Part shown: positions 54,137 through 61,207 of the stretch, piece by piece
Layout of the letters: each line of letters starts with the position of its first letter
Position numbering within the stretch: the first letter of the stretch is position 1
Assembly: GCF_003054045.1 (NCBI RefSeq)
Contig: NZ_QBKH01000001.1
Coordinates: 930,001 to 994,000 of the forward strand
DNA length: 64,000 nt
Source: Sphingobacterium faecium
Lineage (GTDB): Bacteria; Bacteroidota; Bacteroidia; Sphingobacteriales; Sphingobacteriaceae
Direction: 5' to 3'
Translations under genes and position numbers: made by a program
The notes under the pieces: model-generated
What the model saw: only the letters and a program-made list of their open reading frames with translations
Databases searched by the model: none
What the model was told of the DNA's origin: nothing

Positions 54137-55831
54137 TTAGATTAATTCAAATGTTTCTTTACCTTTCACCCATTTATCTCCAAAAAGAAGGTTGATTTCG
54201 ATCTTTCCTTTAAATTGTATATCCCGTGGTATAGTAAATTTAATTTCATCATAACCCGACTCGCGCCATACTAGTCGACCGCCAAAATAAATCATACCAT
54301 AATATATCCCTTTGCCTACCAGTGTGATTTGGTCACCAGCCTTGCCTTTTTTAGGATAGAAATCCCTAAATTCAGGAGCGAGTACTTCCACATTGAAGTT
54401 AGTTTTACTTATATATTCTTGATCATCATTGCCACGGTAACCGACAGAAACAGGATACGTACCTGCAGGAATAGGCGGAATCACAACATCAATTTGACCA
54501 TCACGTAAAGATTGTGACGATATACCAGCATCATGATTGCCAAGTTTGACCAAGTAGGGGATGCCTGCTCTAAAATTACCGGTTATCTTTACTAGATGAT
54601 CATAATAACCTCTATTTTGCGTTATAGTAGTTGGGCGCAACTTGCTGACCTTAACTTTAGCTTGACTTGTGTACGTAAAAAAAGGGCTAGCTGCCGATAA
54701 GGGATATTCACCTTCAGGAAGGTTATCAATAGTAAATTCATGCACCCCCGTCCAATTTGATCTCACATGTGCGGGTTTATTACCAACCGAATATGTCGTG
54801 AGGTCAGGTTGAGCATATTGGGAGAAATCTAGGCCAATAAATGTTCCCGAACTACCAGGGTGGACCTCTGCGACATAAAATTGTAATGCGTTTGCCAGGG
54901 GTTGTTTGATTGTAATTTTTTGTTTAAAAAATACCGAGTCTTTTCCGTTGAAATAGCCTAATTTATAACTTTTAGCAGGTTGCTTATAAGTCAAGGTGGA
55001 TAGGTCCATTTCAGATTGATATGGCAATGAATTGTTGCCAAACAAGATGTAAAAAGGTTCTTTTAGCGTGCCATTTAAGCCTAGGCCCCTCAAAGTTATC
55101 TTTTCACTATACATATAGCTGTAATCTGTGGGCTCTTCTAGCTTTCCTACGATCTTGACAGAAGGTAATGTCGCACTTCCATATACACCAGTAGCATGAG
55201 ACTTATTTAGGAGTATTGGATTCATTGTATTGCCATGTGTTTGATCTGTAGGAATAGTATATGTCAACGTTTTCAGATCATTTCCCACAGTAAAGGGTAT
55301 TTCCACCTTACTGTCATAGTTAGCATGCAGCGTATATTTGTCTTTTATTTTTGTAAAATCTCCGATTACCGTGATTTTATCATTAGGAGAAGCGATAAAA
55401 TCATTATTGTATTCGATATCGTACCAATTAAAGGCTACGCTAGTAGATTCTCCTCTATAAAGATCTCGATCTGTTTTGACATAATAGTAATACTTAATAA
55501 CAGTGGCATTCTCGATTTCAGCGGGGAATTTGATCGTATGGTTAATCTTTCCTGTAATTGCTTTGTTTCCTAGCGAATATCTTATTTCTTTTTTCTCAAC
55601 GTTGTTCTGGTATTCGTATTCTAAAACAAAACCATGATCAAGAATTGTTTCATCATTGAGGTACAATAAACGGCCAGAGAAAGTAATAGATGATTCATCT
55701 GCATGATCATTGATCAGCGTTTCAATTTGTATTGCCTTACTGTCAGGCACTGTTTCTACTATTTTTTCTACCTTTTTACAGGACACAAAAAAGCATAAAC
55801 AAACCAGGTAAGAAATTAGTATTCCTTTCAT
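54137..55831 (-). CDS. IPT/TIG-type lipoprotein (paralogue)
   Basis: A 564-residue lipoprotein (lipobox CFFVSC, then KKVEKIVETV), paralogous in layout to the next gene: an N-terminal segment FSGRLLYLNDETILDHGFVL parallels FGSIDTIQNQKILSYGFIVK of the other. C-terminal IPT/TIG repeats include LVKITGNFRAGIPYLVKLGN and DFYPKKGKAGDQITLVGKGI. It is the first gene of the operon. The two may form a surface complex or bind different ligands. No receptor gene is linked. Confidence 0.8.
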   Translation of the reverse strand: MKGILISYLVCLCFFVSCKKVEKIVETVPDSKAIQIETLINDHADESSITFSGRLLYLNDETILDHGFVLEYEYQNNVEKKEIRYSLGNKAITGKINHTIKFPAEIENATVIKYYYYVKTDRDLYRGESTSVAFNWYDIEYNNDFIASPNDKITVIGDFTKIKDKYTLHANYDSKVEIPFTVGNDLKTLTYTIPTDQTHGNTMNPILLNKSHATGVYGSATLPSVKIVGKLEEPTDYSYMYSEKITLRGLGLNGTLKEPFYILFGNNSLPYQSEMDLSTLTYKQPAKSYKLGYFNGKDSVFFKQKITIKQPLANALQFYVAEVHPGSSGTFIGLDFSQYAQPDLTTYSVGNKPAHVRSNWTGVHEFTIDNLPEGEYPLSAASPFFTYTSQAKVKVSKLRPTTITQNRGYYDHLVKITGNFRAGIPYLVKLGNHDAGISSQSLRDGQIDVVIPPIPAGTYPVSVGYRGNDDQEYISKTNFNVEVLAPEFRDFYPKKGKAGDQITLVGKGIYYGMIYFGGRLVWRESGYDEIKFTIPRDIQFKGKIEINLLFGDKWVKGKETFELI

Positions 55832-56084
55832 TAAATTTGGGTTAATTATGTTGCAAAAGTAGGTTTTGCAAAGAAATAATCAAAATGTTAGAAATTAAAT
55901 CTTTAATAGTCACTTGAAAATAGATAATCAAGAATCTAAGTCGTACAGCTTTATTTTTTCCTGAGCTAAAAACATCTACGATTGAAAAATCAAGAAGATA
56001 TAATGAGAAAAGCAAAGTTTTTACTTTAGAGTATTCAAGCTTACACAGAGACATTTTTGATATAAAAGATATAAATTTAGCATA

Positions 56085-56720
56085 ATGGCGGTATTTAAGG
56101 TTGCTTATTCACAGTGTACTGGCTGTGGCTTTTGCAGAGAATCGTGTGGTCCAGACGCATTACGCGTAACCGAGGGATATATATATGGAAAATTAAATAC
56201 AATTAAAGCGTTTATTAAAGAAGCAGATTGTATAGGCTGTGGTCTTTGTGCAGTCATATGTCCGTTTGGTGCTATATACGATGAGGATAATTTTCCAAAG
56301 GATGAATTTCCTACTAGATTCCCAGAAGGTTATGATGAAAATTTTCTTAAAATTAAAGAAAAATTTAATATTACTGCATTAAAAGATATTGTTGATAAAG
56401 CAGGGTTAGCGAGCGGTCTTCAGTCTTTAAGTCATGCAGCTATTACTAAATTCATCAAATTAACTGGTGGAGTAGATATATCTCCTGTATTTGAAAAAGC
56501 GCTGAAATATAATGTGCTTCATAAATTAGCCTTTGCAGGAACAATTGTTAATGGTTATGAAGTAATAGTTGCTCTTTCTGATGGTGAAATTACGGATGAT
56601 GATATGATAGATGCTACTAAATTTATATTTTTGGATGCTTTGACATATGTCCCTGGTCCTATAGGATTACTTATGACAGGTCTTTCTGTCGGTGTAACTT
56701 TTGTCACAAATAGTAAATAA
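56085..56720 (+). CDS. Two-[4Fe-4S] ferredoxin-like protein with unknown C-terminal domain
   Basis: A 211-residue protein. Residues 1-65 hold two cluster motifs: C11xxC14xxC17xxxC21 and C49xxC52xxC55xxxC59P, a bacterial-type dicluster ferredoxin with a 27-residue spacer. Residues 70-211 are of another kind: a helix rich in Ala (ALKDIVDKAGLASGLQSLSH), VFEKALKYNVLHKLAFAGTI, and a hydrophobic Gly-rich C-terminus (YVPGPIGLLMTGLSVGVTFV) like membrane-active tails. I do not know this fusion. A membrane protein gene follows 15 bp later, probably in one operon. Confidence 0.8.
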   Translation: MAVFKVAYSQCTGCGFCRESCGPDALRVTEGYIYGKLNTIKAFIKEADCIGCGLCAVICPFGAIYDEDNFPKDEFPTRFPEGYDENFLKIKEKFNITALKDIVDKAGLASGLQSLSHAAITKFIKLTGGVDISPVFEKALKYNVLHKLAFAGTIVNGYEVIVALSDGEITDDDMIDATKFIFLDALTYVPGPIGLLMTGLSVGVTFVTNSK

Positions 56721-56735
56721 TGGAAATTTAATAAA

Positions 56736-57176
56736 ATGGTGAAATCAAAATTGGGTATCGGGTTCTATTGTATTTTGTTTGGAATAATAGCCGCAATTGT
56801 GTTATTTATCTGTGTAATATATACTAATTTACAATATGGTGAAGTTTATTTTAGGTCTTTCAAATGGTATTATTATTTGTTAATGCCTGTAGGGCTTTAT
56901 GCTTTTTATATAGCGTTACAAACACCATATTCTGTCGAGCTCAATGGTCGTGTACTAACTGTAAAATCAGTTTTCAAAAATTATCATTTTGACTTCAACA
57001 TCCAGTCCGATATACAGGTTTACGAGGAAAAAGAATTTTCTAAATTAGGTACATTTCACAGACTTGTTATTCACGATCCCAGAAGTTCAACCGTAAGCAT
57101 TACTGAATTTTCTCTTAGAAATTACAAATCATTCTGCGATGAAATTAATCGTTTTCAAGAAATATTAATACGTTAA
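56736..57176 (+). CDS. Small membrane protein, PH-like domain
   Basis: A 146-residue protein with two membrane segments (about residues 8-28 and 45-62) and a C-terminal strand-rich domain (YSVELNGRVLTVKSVFKNYH, FHRLVIHDPRSSTVSITEFS), similar in layout to the STM3941-like protein at 28852. It is co-directional with the ferredoxin-like gene and 15 bp after it, so it may be its partner or immunity protein. Function unknown. Confidence 0.68.
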   Translation: MVKSKLGIGFYCILFGIIAAIVLFICVIYTNLQYGEVYFRSFKWYYYLLMPVGLYAFYIALQTPYSVELNGRVLTVKSVFKNYHFDFNIQSDIQVYEEKEFSKLGTFHRLVIHDPRSSTVSITEFSLRNYKSFCDEINRFQEILIR

Positions 57177-57250
57177 ATCTTTGCGATTTACGATAACTTG
57201 TTAATAATTTCATCAAGCAAGATTTCTTACTTGTCTTGTAGTCAATGCCT

Positions 57251-57673
57251 TATTTAGTAAGTAGATGGGCATTGACTAATTTACGCGTTTCGGCAGATCA
57301 GCTTCCGCCCATTCGTAATTTAATAATTCCGATGTGTCTACCCATATTGCTGACTATGTTTTGTGGGCACTACTTTACCAAATTCCCATTTGCAGCTAAA
57401 AGGATAGGTGCAAATGGAAAAATCAGATTATTGATGCTCTACAGGATTCAGCGCACGGTCAATGGTAATAATCATACCTAGTTCTTCTTTGATTTCTCTT
57501 TGTAGACAATCTTCCTTAGATTCCTCTGGTTCAATCTTGCCACCAGGAAATTCCCATTTCATCGGGTGCTTCATCTTCGCAGAACGTTGACAAATCAACA
57601 CTTTTTTATTCTTTTCAAACATACCACAGGTTACTTGTAGCATCGTGTTTATAGGTAATGAAACTCTCTCCAT
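57251..57673 (-). pseudogene. Broken NUDIX hydrolase copy
   Basis: From the ATG at 57643 (the longer frame begins at 57673) the N-terminal part matches the intact NUDIX protein at 23465-23845, with a complete NUDIX box (GGKIEPEESKEDCLQREIKE). The frame stops at 57428. The remaining C-terminal part is present in shifted frames with stops (CKWEFGKVVPTKHSQQYG parallels CKWESGAILATEHRQAIW). The gene is inactive. It is divergent from the HNH endonuclease gene. Confidence 0.8.
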
Positions 57674-57691
57674 ATTTTACTTTGCATTTCC

Positions 57692-57699
57692 TATCTTTG
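57692..57699 (+). promoter_or_regulatory. -7 promoter element just before the HNH gene
   Basis: TATCTTTG matches TAnnTTTG and ends 6 bp before the ATG at 57706. If used, the transcript would be nearly leaderless; otherwise translation begins further inside. Confidence 0.45.
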
Positions 57700-57705
57700 A
57701 CCAAC

Positions 57706-58665
57706 ATGAGCAATCTGAGCCTATATCTAAAAGCATTTGCAAGATTAAAACAAGGGATTACCAAATATGGTAAAGCACCTCATAAACCAGTTTTTCTATT
57801 AACTCTGATCGAGTTAATAGAAAAAGGCCTGGATAATGACAATCATTTTCTTGTCAATGCAGATCTTGTAGGTCTTTTTCAGGAGAATTGGCGGCTGTTG
57901 GTTACCACAGCACATCAGCCCGATTTTACTCAGCCATTTTATTATCTGCAGAGCGATCAGGTCGATGAACAGTCTTTTTGGTTTATCCATACTCACCATG
58001 GAGCTCCTATGCAAGCTCATATCAAAAGCGTTAGTACATTAGCATCCATTGTTGCTTACGGAAGTCTTTCACCTCAATTATACGCATTATTGCAATCGCT
58101 TGAAAATAGGAAATTAATCCGAAATTCTATTTTGGCGCATTATTTCCCTAACCAACTTCAATATTATTACGAGCATAAACAAATCGGGGATGGGTATTAT
58201 CAAGATCTGCAGGCTTTGGTACTCAATGATCCCGAAGTCAAGTATAAACATATGGTGATTCATACCGAGGAAGATGTATTTATACGATCACACCTTTTCA
58301 AAAGATATATCCCCCAGTTGTATCAGGATACCTGTGCGATGACAGGTATGCAGTTGCGGTCTACGTACAATCACAATTTTATCGATGCTTGTCATATCGT
58401 ACCTTTTTCCATTTCGCACGATGACAAGGTCACGAATGGATTAGCACTATGTCCAAATCTCCACCGAGCTTTTGATCGTGGCTTGGTTTCCGTAGATCAA
58501 GATTATCGTATTTTGGTTTCCAGACATATACGCGAACTTGGAGAGCATCCCTATAGTCTCAAAAAATTAGAAGGAACTAAAATTATAATACCAAAAACTG
58601 AGCAATACTATCCAGCACCAGAAAATCTGGCATGGCATAGGAGTGAAGTGTTTAAAGAAAAGTAG
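57706..58665 (+). CDS. HNH endonuclease, putative type IV (modified-DNA) restriction enzyme
   Basis: A 319-residue nuclease. The start at 57706 is preferred; an in-frame start at 57658 overlaps the NUDIX gene. The C-terminal nuclease has CAMTGMQ (Cys210), DACHIVPF (His230), Asn251 and His253 in NGLALCPNLHRAFDRG, a complete HNH motif. The N-terminal part carries YGKAPHKPVFLLTLIELIEK (21-40), which resembles the sulfur-binding (ScoMcrA SBD-like) domain that reads phosphorothioate DNA; this is from memory of the family and is an inference. Fragments of similar genes lie at 27652, 33957 and 52176. Confidence 0.82.
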   Translation: MSNLSLYLKAFARLKQGITKYGKAPHKPVFLLTLIELIEKGLDNDNHFLVNADLVGLFQENWRLLVTTAHQPDFTQPFYYLQSDQVDEQSFWFIHTHHGAPMQAHIKSVSTLASIVAYGSLSPQLYALLQSLENRKLIRNSILAHYFPNQLQYYYEHKQIGDGYYQDLQALVLNDPEVKYKHMVIHTEEDVFIRSHLFKRYIPQLYQDTCAMTGMQLRSTYNHNFIDACHIVPFSISHDDKVTNGLALCPNLHRAFDRGLVSVDQDYRILVSRHIRELGEHPYSLKKLEGTKIIIPKTEQYYPAPENLAWHRSEVFKEK

Positions 58666-58688
58666 ACTTTTATTTTTAAAAGACTAAA

Positions 58689-58800
58689 TCAAGGAAATGC
58701 ATGGATCTGATCCTCATCATTCGTTAAAAAATAATCTTCATTACAAATTGTATCGATGTCAAAATCATAGAGTCTAAATCCTGGAATGGTCAAAGGTTAT
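58689..58800 (-). pseudogene. Short C-terminal remnant
   Basis: The minus strand is open for about 37 codons (IPGFRLYDFDIDTICNEDYF, then LTNDEDQIHAFP) ending in TGA at 58689-58691, without a start. It looks like the acidic tail of a lost gene. It was not recognised. Confidence 0.35.
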
Positions 58801-58960
58801 ACGCATTCTAGTTTTTTTTTTGTTCAAAACATGTTTTTCGCGAAATTTCATCCATATTCTTCCTCAAACGTTCATCCCTGCAAGATCACCATTTCCCATG
58901 TTCTTGAAGCCCAATATTGATCTCTATGAGAAAGTTCAATTGCTCTATCTTTTAAAATAG

Positions 58961-59863
58961 CTATTTCCAAAGAGCTTCTTCTTCCCACTTTTCTTTTAAA
59001 CCTAATGCATTTGGATCAACATTTGGGTATTTATCTAATAGCATTCTTAATTGGAGGGTAAATGAGTTTTCCGGTTGAACGACATTTAATAGATATTTCA
59101 TGCAGCATAAATGGATATAAAGAAATTGAAATTCATGTGGCTTCGGCACATTCTGAATCCATGAATGGGGCGGATTACTCAAAAGTTTTGGACTTCCAGG
59201 TAAATTTCTATTCCATAGTCTACTGTGATGAGCACAATAATTTCTTATTTGAGCGATAGACTGAAGCCAGCTTGGCAGATAAGTATGGTTAACAGTACCG
59301 AATTCTTTAGCAATGATATCTTTAGAAACAACATCATTCTTTAAGTTTCCATATAATTTTGATAAAGCGCCAAAACTTGTTTGTTCTAAAGATTTCCAAG
59401 AAGGGGGGAATCGTCCATCATCTTTATGTTTCTTTTTGTGTTCCTTTATAAATATATCTTTTGATCTATCAATTTCTCCTTCTAGAACAGCTAAAGTTTT
59501 CACAAGATCACTAGCATTCTGAAAAATATTGAAATTTTGAAACCACCAAGGGTCAAACTCATGAGAAAGATGATAGATCAATTTGGTTCTTAAGCTTATT
59601 TCAAGTTTTTCAATAACATCAAATAATAATATTCTCAATTGTCTATCAAAATTATATAATGCCAGTACATCACTAAATTTAGCATTTGATTTGAACTTGT
59701 GAGCAATCTTATCTTCCTGCATGGGCCACCAGTAGCCAGCAAGTCTGTAATAACTTATATGAGATAAATAATGTTGTATATTGTCCGATTCAGAGATAAA
59801 TAATCCGCGATCTTTTAATTGTTGAACTTGATCATCTATCGTGAAAGGTTTCTTTTCATACAT
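58961..59863 (-). CDS. Abi_2-family abortive infection protein (AbiF/AbiD type)
   Basis: A 300-residue protein of the Abi_2 family. Typical features are the N-terminal DDQVQQLKDRGLFISESD and YYRLAGYWWPMQ (35-49), and the HEPN-like motif R207xxxxH212 in IRNYCAHHSRLWNRN, the predicted RNase centre. Members cause abortive infection against phage. Here a structured RNA and its own promoter precede the gene (59899-59981), which recalls systems in which an Abi protein works with a small RNA. It is transcribed alone. Confidence 0.9.
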   Translation of the reverse strand: MYEKKPFTIDDQVQQLKDRGLFISESDNIQHYLSHISYYRLAGYWWPMQEDKIAHKFKSNAKFSDVLALYNFDRQLRILLFDVIEKLEISLRTKLIYHLSHEFDPWWFQNFNIFQNASDLVKTLAVLEGEIDRSKDIFIKEHKKKHKDDGRFPPSWKSLEQTSFGALSKLYGNLKNDVVSKDIIAKEFGTVNHTYLPSWLQSIAQIRNYCAHHSRLWNRNLPGSPKLLSNPPHSWIQNVPKPHEFQFLYIHLCCMKYLLNVVQPENSFTLQLRMLLDKYPNVDPNALGLKEKWEEEALWK

Positions 59864-59898
59864 AGAATGTGGCTTAAAAAAGGTCTATAAAACAAAAG

Positions 59899-59939
59899 AC
59901 ACGCCCTGGGACGCTGTTCTTATGGGTAGCGTGGCGTGT
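59899..59939 (-). ncRNA. Structured RNA (hairpin with bulge) upstream of the Abi gene
   Basis: The outer stem is ACACGCC (59899-59905) with GGCGTGT (59933-59939), the inner stem ACGCT (59911-59915) with AGCGT (59928-59932); the loop is 12 nt and there is a 5-nt bulge on one side only. On the minus strand it starts about 10 nt after a good promoter and is followed by a T-rich run (CTTTTGTTTT), so it can be an independent small RNA or an attenuator. It ends 36 bp before the Abi start. Confidence 0.65.
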
Positions 59940-59949
59940 ACTGTTAGTA

Positions 59950-59981
59950 CAAAGATAAGCAACCATTAACTATTTTACAAA
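59950..59981 (-). promoter_or_regulatory. Promoter of the Abi gene and RNA
   Basis: On the minus strand TTTG (59978-59981) is 20 bp before TATCTTTG (59950-59957): both elements of the Bacteroidota consensus (TTTG, 19-21 bp, TAnnTTTG). It is the best promoter match in the window. Transcription should begin near 59943. Confidence 0.75.
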
Positions 59982-60178
59982 TTAAAATTAAATTATTTTG
60001 GCCAAAAGGCATAAGATCAATTGATTATAGTGTTATTAAGAATAATAGTGCTTTCCAATAAGTATTTATTCACAGTTGTTTCTTAAGAAAGAGGAAAAAA
60101 AATAAATTATATTTGAGCATATAAACTAAATATTCAACACATTATTTAAGTTGGATTAATAAACTTGAAAAGGGGAAT

Positions 60179-60692
60179 ATGACCTATTTGAATACACTAA
60201 AATATTGGCGCAACTCATTAGCAGACGCCAGTCGACCAGCTATTAAATTGAATGAGGGCAAAGTTTCCTATTACTTTGCAGAGTTACCTGATTTAAATTT
60301 ACAGTTGGGACGTTTAGATGATAAGTTGGCTGCACAAATAATTTTTGTAGAGAGTCACAAAGTAAATAATCAGAAGGGTATAAAAGATGAAAAAGATGCG
60401 GATTGGATTCAGTTAAAACAAGTCTCTGTTCTTATCAGTCCACTTCTTATCAACAGTAAATTTGCACATAATAAAAGCATTCAGGATTGATACACATACG
60501 ATACAGTTTGGATATCAGCCTAAGTATGATCAGTTTGGTATTACACACATAAATGGAAATTCTGTGAAAATAGTTTATAATTCACCAATTCACAGACATA
60601 AATTTGTCATCAAAGTATATGAACAGGAAGAGTTTTTTGAGACTAGTCTAGATAAAACTATTCAATTTATTATAGATTATTATTTTTCTTAG
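60179..60692 (+). pseudogene. Fragmented gene, perhaps a helicase-type defence gene
   Basis: Two overlapping pieces. The first, 103 codons (60179-60490), reads MTYLNTLKYWRNSLADASRP, then DKLAAQIIFVESHKVNNQKG and QLKQVSVLISPLLINSKF, like the N-terminus of large AAA/helicase-type defence proteins (resemblance from memory, uncertain). The second (60462-60692) reads IDTHTIQFGYQPKYDQFGIT and FETSLDKTIQFIIDYYF in another frame. A frameshift and probably an internal deletion separate them. AAGGGG is 5 bp before the first ATG. Confidence 0.45.
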
Positions 60693-60840
60693 CGTATAAT
60701 TCGCTATAAAGCGCATTGTAGATCATTCCAGATCATTGACAGGATATGTCGATACTCTGGAATTTTATATACGTTAAGATTCAAACTATGTAATCTATTT
60801 ATTCCATCCCTAATTGTATTTCAAACAATATTTCAGATAT

Positions 60841-60855
60841 TTGGGTAGTACCCAA
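60841..60855 (+). promoter_or_regulatory. Short palindrome upstream of the MazG operon
   Basis: TTGGGT and ACCCAA flank an AGT centre, 21 bp before the ATG at 60877. It could be an operator. Its nature is not proven. Confidence 0.4.
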
Positions 60856-60876
60856 CAGTAGTTAAAAGATTTTATC

Positions 60877-61206
60877 ATGTCCGACATTCAACAGTTATTA
60901 CAGCAGATCCGTCAGTTTAGAGATGTCCGAGATTGGGAGCAATTTCACAATTCCAAAGATCTAGCTTTGGCATTAAGTATTGAGGCATCCGAACTTCTGG
61001 AGCTTTTCTTATGGAAAGGCAATGAAGATGCTGATCCCGATAAACTCAAAAAAGAATTAGCCGATGTTTTGATGTACGCGCTGTTGCTTGCCGATAAGCA
61101 TGGCTTAGATGTGAAAGAGATCGTGGAGGAAAAGATGAAACTGAATAACGAAAAATACCCGGTGGAGAAAGCCAAAGGAACGGCAAAGAAATATAACGAA
61201 TTATAG
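60877..61206 (+). CDS. MazG-like nucleotide pyrophosphohydrolase
   Basis: A 109-residue all-alpha NTP pyrophosphohydrolase of the short MazG/dCTPase-like (DUF84/RS21-C6-type) group. The metal motif is complete: E36xxE39 (IEASELLEL) and E60xxD63 (KELADVLMY), with GNEDADPDK between. It hydrolyses (d)NTPs to (d)NMP and pyrophosphate. The stop is 2 bp before the start of the GIY-YIG/DUF2075 gene, so the two are clearly one operon. In a defence setting it may remove modified or excess nucleotides. Confidence 0.9.
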   Translation: MSDIQQLLQQIRQFRDVRDWEQFHNSKDLALALSIEASELLELFLWKGNEDADPDKLKKELADVLMYALLLADKHGLDVKEIVEEKMKLNNEKYPVEKAKGTAKKYNEL

Positions 61207-61207
61207 C

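Noticed and set aside
60710..60745. AGATCATTCCAGATCATT direct repeat
   Set aside because: Two 8-bp units in an AT-rich gap; too short to call an operator.
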